A stretch of 64,000 nucleotides of DNA from Humulus lupulus (taxonomy: Eukaryota; Streptophyta; Magnoliopsida; Rosales; Cannabaceae): positions 42,589,578 to 42,653,577 of the forward strand of contig NC_084793.1 in assembly GCF_963169125.1 (NCBI RefSeq). The letters run 5' to 3'. The notes beneath the pieces are model-generated. The model made no database searches. It was not told the origin of the DNA and was given only the letters and a program-made list of their open reading frames with translations. Made by a program: the position numbers and the translations under genes. Below, one piece after another: positions 1 to 10,200 of the stretch. The stretch's first letter is position 1. Each line of letters opens with the position of its first letter.

Positions 1-660
1 ACCAGAAATGTTAATGCCCTAGATTGGGAAGAGTTTCGAACTCAGTATTACAATGATGCCATCAAGGCATCAAAGTCTGAAGAGTTCAATAGATTACTTC
101 AGAGCAACTCATCACTGACTGAATATGCCATGAAATTTGATAGACTGTCAAAGTTTGTCGGGGAAATGGTGCCCACTAATGGAACCAGAAGAGAGAGGTT
201 TCTCCAGGGGCTACAGCCTATGATAGACTGGGATGTTCGTATTACCACTGTGCCAGGAGTGACTACCTATGCACAAGTTGTTGAGAAGGCGCTCAAAGCT
301 GAGAGCGCAGAGAAAAAAAAAATTGGCGTGAGAATGCAACCAGAAAAGACCCTAGGAGTGAGACCTCCATTTATGAGTTCAAGTAGGGGCGGGGGCCCCA
401 GTGATCAGAAAAGGAAGGTTCCTAATGCCTTTCCATCTCCAGACCCTGATAGGAGACCACGTGGTATTCAAATAGGTCGCCAGGGCGGCAATGAGGGCTG
501 GAGTACTTTTCCTGAGTGCGCCAGATGCAAGAGGCGCCATATAGGGGAGTGTCGGGCAAAGGCCTGCTTTTTTTGTGGGATAGTGGGACACTTAAAGAAA
601 GATTGCTCGAAGGCAAGAAAGGAAGAACCAAGAAAGGTGGACAGCTCAACCCCAGCTTGA
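1..660 (+). pseudogene. gag of Tekay-like element (3' part)
   Basis: Frame 1 is open from the first base to a TGA at 658-660. It reads through the retrotransposon gag domain (residues around WEEFRTQYYND and FLQGLQPMIDW) into a basic, Ser/Pro-rich stretch and a CCHC zinc knuckle (CFFCGIVGHLKKDC, about 565-606) that would bind RNA during particle assembly. A second Cys/His cluster precedes it. The methionine at 130 is internal, because clear gag homology continues upstream in the same frame; the true start lies outside the window. In related elements gag and pol are one frame, and here the pol frame resumes directly after the stop, so the TGA is probably a nonsense mutation. Confidence 0.85.
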
Positions 661-2190
661 GTGTTCGCATTGACACATGCAGAAGGTGAGGCTTGTCCCT
701 CAATAGTCACAGGTCAACTTTTTAGTGTCAGAATCCCTTATACTGTTTTGATTGATTTTGGTGCGACACATTCTTTTATTGCTAGTAGAATTATTGATAG
801 ATTATGTAGACCATGTGATTATTATGTTGTGGGGTTCGGGACCTTATTACCCACTGGGGAGTTAGTAGTATCCAGGATATGGGTCAGATCTTTGCCAGTG
901 ATAATGGAGGGCAGAGAGTTGTCAGTTGATTTGATAGAGTTGGTTATGACCAACTTTGATATGATTCTGGGTATGGACTAGTTAGTGAAGTATGGGGCAA
1001 CCATAGATTGCAGAAGGAAAATGGTAACCTTTGAGACTGAAGGTGATGATCCTTTTGTATTTGTTGGCACTGTGCATGGACCCTGTGTACCTATGATATC
1101 TGTATTGAGGGCTAGAGATCTATTGCAAGGTGGATGCATGGGATTCTTAGCCAGTGTGGTAGATACCACTCAAGTCGTGCCAGTGGGACCAGAGGGGACT
1201 AGATTAATCTATGAGTTTCTGGATGTATTTCCAGAGGATTTACCAGGGTTGTCGTTACACAGAGAGATAGAATTTGTGATTGAACTAGCGCCAGGGACAA
1301 AGCCAGTGTCTAGGGAACCTTACATAATTGCCCCAACAGAGTTAAAAGAACTAAAGATACAGCTGCAGAAGTTGTTAGACTTGGGTTTTATTAGACCCAG
1401 TTTCTCACCATGGGGTGCACCAATCCTGCTTGTAAAGAAGAATGATAGTTCTCTGAGAATGTGTATTGACTACAGGGAATTGAACAAGTTAACAATTAAA
1501 AAAAAAGTATCCTCTACAAAGGATAGACGATTTGTTTGATCTTTTGCAGGGTAAGACGGTATTCTCAAAGATAAATCTATGATCTGGTTATCACCAGCTG
1601 AGGATCAAGGAGGGAGATATACCGAAGACTGTTTTTTGCACTAGGTATGAGCATTATGAGTTCTTAGTCATGTCCCTTGGGTTGACTAATGCCCCAACTG
1701 ATTTTATGGATCTGATGAACAAGGTGTTCAAAGATTACCTAGACCAGTTTGTGATCGTCTTTATCGACGATATTCTGGTTTATTCTCAGTCAGAGTCATA
1801 ACAGAGCAGCGTTTGAGGTTGGTTCTACAGAGACTGAGGGAACACAGATTGTTCGTAAAGTTCAAGAAATGTGAGATCTGGTTACCTCAAGTAACATTCC
1901 TTGGTCATATTGTCAATCGGGATGGGATCAAGGTGGACCCAGCCAAGATTGAGCCAGTCAGAGATTGGCCAAGGCCAAGGAACACCTTAGAGATTAGGAG
2001 CTTCCTTGGATTGGCAGGGTATTACAGGCGTTTTGTGGAAGGGTTCTCAAGGATTGCTACTTCATTGACTAAACTGACACGCAAGAATCAAAAGTTTGCA
2101 TGGTCAGATAAGTGTGAGAACAGCTTCCAGGAGTTGAAGCAGCGATTATCGCTGCTTCAATTTTGAGTCTTCCAACAAATCAGGAGAAGT
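661..2190 (+). pseudogene. Protease and reverse transcriptase of Tekay-like element, broken
   Basis: Continues in the gag frame. The aspartic protease active site appears as IDFGATHSF (about 750-776), with a later ILGMD motif. A TAG at 979-981 stands where the family has a tryptophan. The RT palm begins near 1300 (motif [21 protein letters not shown]). A shift in the A-run near 1500-1508 moves the frame; the new frame carries the FIDDILVY catalytic box around 1760-1785 but has a TGA near 1579 and a TAA near 1799. The thumb/connection region (FLGHIVNRDGIKVDP) follows from about 1813. Several nonsense and frameshift lesions make this a clear pseudogene. Confidence 0.85.
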
Positions 2191-3904
2191 TCGTGATTTA
2201 TTTTGATGCATCACATCAGGGTTTAGGTTGTGTTCTTATGCAGTCGGGGAAGGTGATTGCCTAGGCATCACGTCAGATGAAAGAGTATGAACATAGATAC
2301 CTCACTCATGATCTAGAGTTGGCAGCAGTGGTCTTTGCATTAAAGGTATGGATACATTACCTTTATGGGGAGAAGTGTGAAATATAAACTGACCACAAAA
2401 GCTTGAAGTATTTTTTCACACAGAAAGACCTGAACATGAGACAAAGGCATTGGCTGGAGTTGGTGAAGATTATGATTGTGAAATCCTATATCACCCAGGA
2501 AAGGCCAACGTGGTGACAAATGCCTTAAGCCGGCAGGGTCCGGAACAGATATACAGTGCGAGGTAGACATCCAAAGAGTTAGCAGAGATATGACCAAAGT
2601 TGGTATAGAGTTGCTGGTGGCACAGTTGGCCAACATCACGCTACAGTCTACGCTGTTAGAGAGGATAAAGGAGAGTCAATTGGGTGATTCACAACTGATA
2701 AATATTAGAGGGGACGTCCTAGTTGGAGTGTCTAGGGATTATACAGTGTCAGATATAGGCTTGCTAAAGTACAAGGGTCGGATCTGTGTTCCGATGGACA
2801 CTGTTATCAGACATGAGATTTGGATTAATCTTACACTACCCCTTACTCTTTGCATCCAGGCACCACGAAGATGTATCGGGATGTGAGATCGCTATATTGG
2901 TGGCCTGGGATGAAGAGGGATGTGACAAAATATGTGGCTAAGTGCTTGACATGTCAACAGGTCTAGGATGAGCATCAAAGACTAGCAGAGCTATTACAGC
3001 TTCTGGACATCCCAGAGTGGAAATGGGAGGACATCACGATGGATTTTGTGGTGGGGTTACCTAGGACTATGGGTCACCATGATTCAGTGTGGGTTATCGT
3101 GGATCGATACACCAAATCAGCTCATTTCTTACCAGCGATGATAACTTATACAGTTGGCCAGTACGCAGATCTTTATGTGAGAGAGAGAAAGTGCGCCTCC
3201 AAGGTCTATCGTTTCAGATCGAGACCACATATTTACTTCCAAGTTTTGGGGAAGTTTGCAGAAGGCTATAGGTATACAATTGAAGTTTAGTACTGCCTAT
3301 CATCCTCAAACAGATGAATAATATGAGAGGACGATACAGATATTAGAGGACATGCTGCGAGCATGTGTGCTGGACTTTGATGGGTCCTGGAGTAAGTATT
3401 TGCCTTTGATAGAGTTTTCCTACAATAACAGCTATTAGTCAACCATTGGGTGATGAGATGTTGTACGGTAGGAAATGTAGATCTCCCATTCATTGGGATG
3501 AGACAGGAGAAAGGAAATACATGGATCTTGAGGCAGTTCAGAGGACCAATGAGGCTATTGACAAGATCAGAGCTCGGATGCTCGCTTCTCAAAGCAGGCA
3601 GAAAAGTTATGTTGATCCCAAACGTAGGAACTTGGAGTTCCAAGTGGGAGACTATGTCTTCCTTAGAGTCTCACCATAGAAAGGGGTGAGGAGATTTGGG
3701 AGAAAGGGCAAGCTAAGCGCTAGATTTGTGGGACCATTTAAAATCCTGGAGAGGATTGGTCAGGTGGCCTATAGATTGGTCTTACCTCTGTCACTGTCAG
3801 CCGTACACAATGTATTTCATATTTCGGTCCTTCGAAAATATGTGTCAGACATGACTCATGTATTGAGTTACGAGGACCTGGAGCTTGAGGCAGATCTCTC
3901 CTAG
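2191..3904 (+). pseudogene. RNase H and integrase of Tekay-like element, broken
   Basis: RNase H is recognised from FDASHQGLGCVLMQ (about 2203) and the TDHKSLKYFFTQ segment, with stops inside (for example near 2263 and 2386). Integrase follows: a degraded zinc-binding N-terminus ending in CLTCQQ (about 2947), then the catalytic core beginning WEDITMDFVVGLPRTMG (about 3022) and VDRYTKSAHFLP. The core breaks after about 3180 and resumes in other frames (MLYGRKCRSPIHWDETGER near 3460). The GPFKILERIGQVAYRL/LSAVHNVFHISVLRKY segment (3740-3840) is the integrase C-terminal domain. No single frame is open throughout. Confidence 0.8.
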
Positions 3905-4063
3905 GAGAAACATCCAGTCCAGATACTAGGCAGGAAGGATAAGGTTCTGAGATATAAAACTATACCTTTAGTTAAGGTATTATGGAGGAACAGCAAGGTC
4001 GAGGAAGCGACCTAGGAGCTGGAGTCAGATATGCAGAATCAGTATCCCGAGCTGTTCAGGTAA
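3905..4063 (+). pseudogene. Integrase C-terminal chromodomain of Tekay-like element
   Basis: The frame reads PVQILGRKDKVLRYKTIPLV, then a segment around KVLWRNSKVEEAT, a stop, then ELESDMQNQYPELF and a terminal TAA at 4061-4063. This is the chromodomain typical of plant chromoviruses of the Tekay clade, thought to steer integration towards particular chromatin. A TAG sits at the conserved tryptophan before ELESDM, and another TAG lies at 3902-3904. The domain is what places this element among chromoviruses. Confidence 0.8.
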
Positions 4064-4082
4064 AATTTCGAAGACAAAATTC

Positions 4083-4547
4083 CTATAAGGGGGGATAGTT
4101 GTAACGTCCCAAATTACCTAATAAGGCTTAGGGTCTTGATTAGGGGGTCAGGATGGCAAATTATGGAAATTATGTGCTTATGTGATATTTATGTGTATCA
4201 TTGCATGATTATGTGAGTTATATTATAATATAACTTGATATGCATGTTTAAGTGTATTAAATATGCATGTGGGCCCGTTTCTTATTAGGATGACAATTTT
4301 CGTAATTTGGTCTGTTATGGGTATATTTGGCATATATGTGATATATGTGTGGGACCACATTATTATGTGGATATATTTTGGTTACTCGACACGAGTCGTT
4401 CCTATGGAGCAAGTTAGTGGGAAAGTTACAATGGGATTAATTCTTACTCGGAGTGAGTCAAGGGGTATTTTTGATATTTAGTACATTAACAGGATATTGG
4501 GTAATGGAAATTGAATATTTGAGAAATATTTTCAGGGTTTTCACTAG
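4083..4547 (+). repeat. Polypurine tract and truncated 3' LTR of Tekay-like element
   Basis: A purine run (AAGGGGGGATAGT, ending at 4099) is followed directly by TGTAACGTCCC at 4100, the LTR start. About 450 bases match the beginning of the plus-oriented solo LTR at 46321, with the same landmarks in order: CCTAATAAG, TTGATTAGG, GACCACATTATTATGTGG and GGGAAAGT. Similarity fades near 4547 and the usual GGCGTTACA end is absent. The end point is approximate. Confidence 0.8.
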
Positions 4548-5362
4548 AGCACAACAAATTATATATAAAGATCAAGAACCTAAAACCACTTTAACAACCT
4601 GACACATGAGTTAAAACAACTCAATAGAAAAGTAGTTAAGTAAACCACATGCTAAAATTGAAACCAAACAATACTAACGGACACGTCTAAAAAATTTCCA
4701 GATGGAACCATGAATCATAATTTTGCGAATACATGGCGAGCTAAAACCTGTCACTTTCATGGTATTACCACAGTGTTTCCATATTTATATATACTATAGG
4801 ATGGGTAATCGGTGTAGTTATACCTTATTCGAATTAGTGAAGTATATATGGATCAATTGAGCTATATAGGGCCAGAGAAGAAAGGGATCAACGGTACGTT
4901 CTACTTCAACATTATAGGATAGCTGTTACGATAGTGGGAGATCGAGTAGGAAAAACAATAGTACAAGTACTAGCTTTAATATCCAGGAATAATATATATT
5001 TGATCACTATACATAACAATTTATGTATAATATGTTATCAATAAGTAGGCAATGATAATAATTTTGTTCCCACCAGATACGGTGTTGCGTGGAAGTATCT
5101 TATTAGTGAATCAGGAAATTAGACTTTATTTAATTAGTTATACTTTCTGTTTTTTTTTTTCGGTTAAGTTTAATAGAATATTTTTATATTTAACTGTAAA
5201 TGGTAAACATGATTTAAACTTAAATAAAATTAAATAATTAAACAAATTAAATATAATATTTTTGATATATTTTATAATGATAATTATTTAAAAATAATAA
5301 AATCATATATTTTATAACTTAAATAAAATTTAATTAAACTTAAACTTAATATTATATTGAAA
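4548..5362. other. AT-rich spacer, no gene seen
   Basis: Mostly AT-rich sequence with short poly-A/T runs after the truncated LTR. A small open frame at 5052-5237 is low-complexity and has no recognisable domain. No RNA gene, LTR end or inverted repeat was found. Confidence 0.6.
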
Positions 5363-5571
5363 AGGGCCGGCCCTGGGCATAGTCGGGCTAGGCCCTACCC
5401 AGGGCCCAAAAATATCATGTAAACTCTTATTGGTTTGGAATGTATTTATATTACTAAATATTAGTTTAATTTTATTTAAAATTACATAAAAAAATTACAT
5501 ATACAAAAGGGCCCATTTTTCTTCAAATTTATTAAAATCGTCTTAGGCCCACTTTTTTTCAGGGTCGGCCC
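5363..5571. mobile_element. hAT-like MITE of about 209 bp
   Basis: The ends are inverted repeats: AGGGCCGGCCCTG on the left and CAGGGTCGGCCC on the right. The GGGCCGGCCC terminus is a common plant non-autonomous hAT end. Flanks are TATTGAAA (5355-5362) and TATTGAAC (5572-5579), an 8-bp duplication with one mismatch, as expected for hAT. The interior is AT-rich and non-coding. The exact outer base is uncertain by one position. Confidence 0.75.
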
Positions 5572-5579
5572 TATTGAAC

Positions 5580-8492
5580 ATATAATATATAATTTTTTGT
5601 TGTCACTGCTAAAAACTTAAACAAAAAAATATATTTAAAACATCATATTTTAAAGGTATTTTATGATATTCATAAAAAAAAAAGATATTTTATGATAATT
5701 TAAATAATTAAATTATATTTATTTAAAATTAATAAATACATAGATATCATTTTTTTATCTTATAAATTTGTGTGATAGTTTGTTTTTTTATTAGTGTGAG
5801 ACCCTTTTTCTTTATTAAATTCACAAAAAAAAACATTGTGAGATACATTAGAAACTAAAAACAGTTATATGTATGTATATTAATGTTTACACTATGACTT
5901 TTTCTATTCTTATTTCATTTCTATTATTAATTTTTTTTAAATATTATTGTATTTTATATATATTTCATATAATCATGTAAATATATATTTATGTCAGCGT
6001 TGTGTTTAGATATAATATATGTAGAGATTATTCATATAAATATTTATATATATTATAAAATTATAATTTATTTTATTATATATATTTTTTAAAAATAATC
6101 AACTAATTTTTATTAACATTATAGATAATATTTACAACTTTAAAACTACGCTGTATATATTTATATATACGGTAGAGTTCACTCCAAAATCAGATGGCTA
6201 CAGCTAATATATCTAAGATTTTGTTTTGTCTATATCCAAACAAGAAAGATCTGTCCTTTGGCACTAATAATAATGCTATATATATAATGCTGATCTTATA
6301 TTTATATATTATATATATATATATAGGCGTGGTCGCATTAGGGCGTGACGTCGAAGCTTCTGTCTTGTTTGATATGTATATAAATAATGTTTAAAGCTTA
6401 ATTTATTATTTCTATTTATATGTCTGATATAATTTTCCTTCTAATTATATATTCCCACAAACACATATATATTTTGGCAGATGCAATGATGATTTTATTA
6501 AAACAGGCTATCAGCCAAAACAGATCAGTACCACAGATGTAGTACGTCTCGTATAAAAATAGGAGCCATGTTTAATTATAAATATATTTATATATTTTTA
6601 TTTCTAATATATGTAAATATAAGGTATATATATGCCAAATAAAATTTTTTTAAAAAGTTCTGAGTCAAGTGAAGAGTCAATAATTGTTAGATGAACAAAT
6701 CAACTATTACAAGTATATTTAGCGAATATTTATATACTTACATTACAAAAAAAAAAGAGCACGACAAAAAAGTTTTAAGAAATAAAATGTAGTTGGAGAG
6801 AGAAACTATTAAAATTATAATATATATATATAATCCCAATTATGAAATCGATCGATGAAGAGATTATTATAAGAAAAAAAATATATAGTAATTGAAAGAT
6901 AAAGTCTTCAATAAATATAATGCTATTATGGCATTAATGTATCAAAAACATATTTCATACGTATATATATAGTGTTGATATGGTTGAAAATTAATTTGTT
7001 TTAAACTTTATCTTTACATGTGCTGATATATGTTACTGCAGTGCTATATATTATATGATTGAAGCAATAATTTTTCGAATTATTATTTGTTATTCTTAAA
7101 AAAAATAAAAATCATAATGATTGAGGTTAAAACTTGAGTAGGACAATAATTGATATAAGATGGAATTGGGGAGGTCATCTGGTCAGATCAGTCTTTGACG
7201 TTGATCTCTCATAAACCCTTTCGTTAGTCTCTGGCATGTGGTCACGTAATCGGTAATCCATGCAGAATCGAAACGTCCTTCTCCAACTTGAAAAAGTATA
7301 TATACCTTTAATCTTCATGATTCCTTTGAAAAAAGTCTCAATTATTTTTTATTTAACAATATATTAGGTGAACGTGTAAAATGTCAAAAATGAAAATCTT
7401 TGTAGTGAAAAGTGTTCTTTGTCTTGGTATTTAGCATAAAAATAGTGTCCCTACTGCATTATTGTTTGAAAAATGACCTATACATCTTAATATATTTGAT
7501 GATTTTTATCTTATTATTATTAGTTTATACACATAACATATATCATCAACTTATTCATTAACGTTTCATATGTTGTCAAGTTATTAAATAACGTTTTCTC
7601 AGTTTGTCTATGCAAAACATCAACTTGTTATAATTTATAATGTATGTTTTAAATAAAAAAAGAGATTCGTATTTATATATTAAATTTTCCTAAGTGGGGT
7701 ATTTCCCACAAATGTATGTTAAATTTTACACGTGAATCAATGTATTGATTAGTGAAACTAAATGAGGTTCAATATATATACATCAGCTAGTTCTTTTTAG
7801 ATTAGAAGAAAAAAAATAAAGAAAGAAGTCAATTAATTTCTTTATTAAACAGGTCAAACACGAAGGCAAAAAGTTGAGTTTCAGTTTTACTCAAAATAGT
7901 GTTTGGTAACCACTTTAGTACTTAGTTGAGAATATGGTTTATATTTTTGTGTGCCTTGTTGGAATACAAAATTTAATGTTATAGTTGGCTGAAGTAGCTG
8001 AGCTGGGTCACAAATCTCCTTAATTAAATTGGTTTGCTCTATGGTATTTCTCAAAATTGGTTGGACCATCCTACTCCTTAATATGCTCACCAAACCAAAG
8101 TAACTTGCACACCTCCTTCACTCCCTAAAATTCCCCTTGACGTTTTACTAAAGAAAGTCTTTGTTTAGATAATTAAAATTAGTGAAATCTTTCTTAAAAT
8201 TTGCAATTATCTACAACAACAACCCTGGATATATTTGTATATATAACTACATATATTATGGGGATTTAAAGGATTTTTTTGTCATTCAACCATATAGATA
8301 TATAAACCTACTAAATTCATTTATATCCATACGAGCAATAATATTAGCACTAAAATATTATACCAAATGTGACAATATTTTTTAAATTAGTGAGTCTCCT
8401 TTGAAATAAATTTGATTAATTTAATAAACTGTCACGGCAATTGATATAATATTTTTGTGCATAATTTTCGTGCAAATATCTATATATAAATA
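5580..8492. other. AT-rich intergenic region
   Basis: Almost entirely AT-rich with many TATATA runs. A less AT-rich patch at about 7160-7330 (including a TATATATA at about 7298) and another at about 7880-8150 could be promoter or gene remnants, but neither contains a convincing exon. Open frames here are short and low-complexity, so none is called. Confidence 0.5.
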
Positions 8493-9250
8493 TGTTGGAA
8501 CTTATAATATATATGAGTATGAATTATTAAAAATAGAAAAGGTGTTTTAATGACTCCCTAGAGAAAGAGTCCCACATTGGTTTAGAATACTCTCTTGTAA
8601 GGGTATATAGAGTGTGGACTTCAGCCTTGGGGTTGTGCCCCAAGGGGTACCCACTTTTGTGGGAGAGGGAGGAGTCACACAAAGGCTCACCTGACCACCA
8701 CACACGCGTGCCGCCGTCCGACCGAGCTGGTTGGTTGGTGTGGTGTGCACCTTATTATTTTTTCTAAAAAAAAATTATTTATTAAATATTTTTTTATTTA
8801 ATAAAAACGTGGTTAATAAGTGGTAAACTGAAGACTTTATCTCTTCAGATTTTTCAGGATTCCAACTGCCATGCCTCTCCCACGTTTTAATAAAACGTCT
8901 TTATTCCCGTTAATGAAGATAGAATTTTTCTTTAAAAAGAGCGATTACTTTTCAGAACGATATATCTCTTCTCAGAAAAAATAACTCTCTTCAACAATTT
9001 TTACGATTAAAAATCTGAGCAGTAGTATCATAAGGGTGTGGTATACGACGGTTCTCTACAGTGCAGTGGAGGTCCGATCACAGTTAAGACTGGGTTGTTT
9101 TATCCTGGGGACGACGGGGCTGATAGTCTGCTTGCACGAATTCTGGGCAGTGCCGCGAACGTCTTATAGAGAGCGACCTAGTCTGCGACTCAACCCAGAC
9201 AATCATTCGGTAATTTCGTTCCTTTTTTATTTCTGCAGCAACTTTTTACA
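8493..9250 (+). repeat. 5' LTR of Copia element
   Basis: Begins TGTTGGAACT and ends CTTTTTACA, with the same span repeated at 13743-14512. It carries a GTCCCACATTG box and TATATA (8569-8609). The gag ATG is only 27 bases beyond the LTR, leaving very little room for a leader. Confidence 0.9.
8569..8609 (+). promoter_or_regulatory. USE-like box plus TATA in Copia 5' LTR
   Basis: GTCCCACATTG (8569-8579) matches the plant snRNA upstream sequence element RTCCCACATCG at 10 of 11 positions. TATATA follows at 8604-8609, leaving 24 bases between. In plant U6 (Pol III) genes the USE-TATA gap is about this size; Pol II snRNA genes have about ten more. The match is seen directly; promoter function is inferred. 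Confidence 0.5.
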
Positions 9251-9277
9251 ACAAATTTAAGACGTTTAGTTTCTGCC

Positions 9278-10200
9278 ATGACTACCGATGATAACTCTGG
9301 TGTTGTTGACATAAACAAACCATTTCGTTTTGAGGGTAACCACTTTAAAAGATGGAAACAGAAGATGTTATTTTTCCTCACAATCAAAAAGGTTAACACA
9401 GCTCTCACTACTGATAAGCCTACTGTATCTGAAAAGGATGACAACGATGAAAAAGAGAAACAAACTAAGGCTTTAGATGCTTGGGTCGAAAATGATTTTT
9501 TATGCAAAAATTTCATTCTCAATGGTTTATCTGATGACTTGTATGACTATTATAATTCTGACCAAAATGCTAAGGCAATCTGGGACGCACTGCAAAAGAA
9601 GTATGACACTGAGGAGGCTGGAACCAAGAAGTACGCTGTCAGTCGCTACCTCAAATTTCAGATGACCGATGACAAGTCAGTGGAAGCCCAATCTCATGAC
9701 CTTCAGAAAATCGCTCATGAAATAATTTCTGAAGGTATGTCTTTAGATGAACAATTTCAAGTTGCTGTGATTATTGACAAACTGCCCCCTGCGTGGAAAG
9801 ATTTAAAAAAAATTCTCAGGCACAAAACAAAAGAATTTTCACTATAAAGTCTGATCACTCGCCTTCGTATTGAGGAGGAAGCTCGTAAACAGGACCAGAA
9901 AGAAGAAGTGCTTGTTGTATCCAGCAACAACAACACTAACAAAAGGTCCACTGCAGTTCTGAAACCCAATGGGAAAAATTTCAAGAATCAGAATCGAAAG
10001 CAGAATTCAAACCGCAACAATCAACCTCGGAACAATAATCAGAATTGGAACCATCAAAGGAACTAAAACAGACAGCAGCAAAACCCCCCTAATAATAAGA
10101 ATGAACCTGCTCCATTTCTGTGCTTTGTTTGCAACAGACCAGGTCATATTGCACGCAAGTGCAGGAACAGGCCAAGCTCTGCTCCGCAGGCTAACCTGAC
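9278..10200 (+). pseudogene. Copia gag, two in-frame stops
   Basis: ATG at 9278 opens a gag of the UBN2/Copia type (motifs FEGNHFKRWKQKMLFFL, WDALQKKYDTEEAG, YLKFQM, LPPAWKDLKK). The frame is stopped by TAA at 9845-9847 and again at 10064-10066, but continues through an Asn/Gln-rich basic segment to a CCHC zinc knuckle (CFVCNRPGHIARKC, about 10121-10162). Both stops lie where the family is open, so they are nonsense mutations. The protein would form the particle and package RNA. Confidence 0.88.

Larger units (their letters stand above)
1..4547 (+). mobile_element. Ty3/Gypsy chromovirus (Tekay-like), degenerate, 5' end outside window
   Basis: A plus-strand LTR retrotransposon runs in from the left edge. 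Domain order is gag with zinc knuckle, aspartic protease, reverse transcriptase, RNase H, integrase, C-terminal chromodomain, polypurine tract (about 4083-4099) and the start of a 3' LTR (4100). Integrase before the LTR with a terminal chromodomain is the Tekay/Del arrangement. Several stops and frameshifts break the polyprotein, so this copy cannot encode a working element. The 3' LTR shares its opening with the solo LTR at 46321 but loses similarity near 4547, so it is truncated. The 5' LTR is not in the window. Confidence 0.9.
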
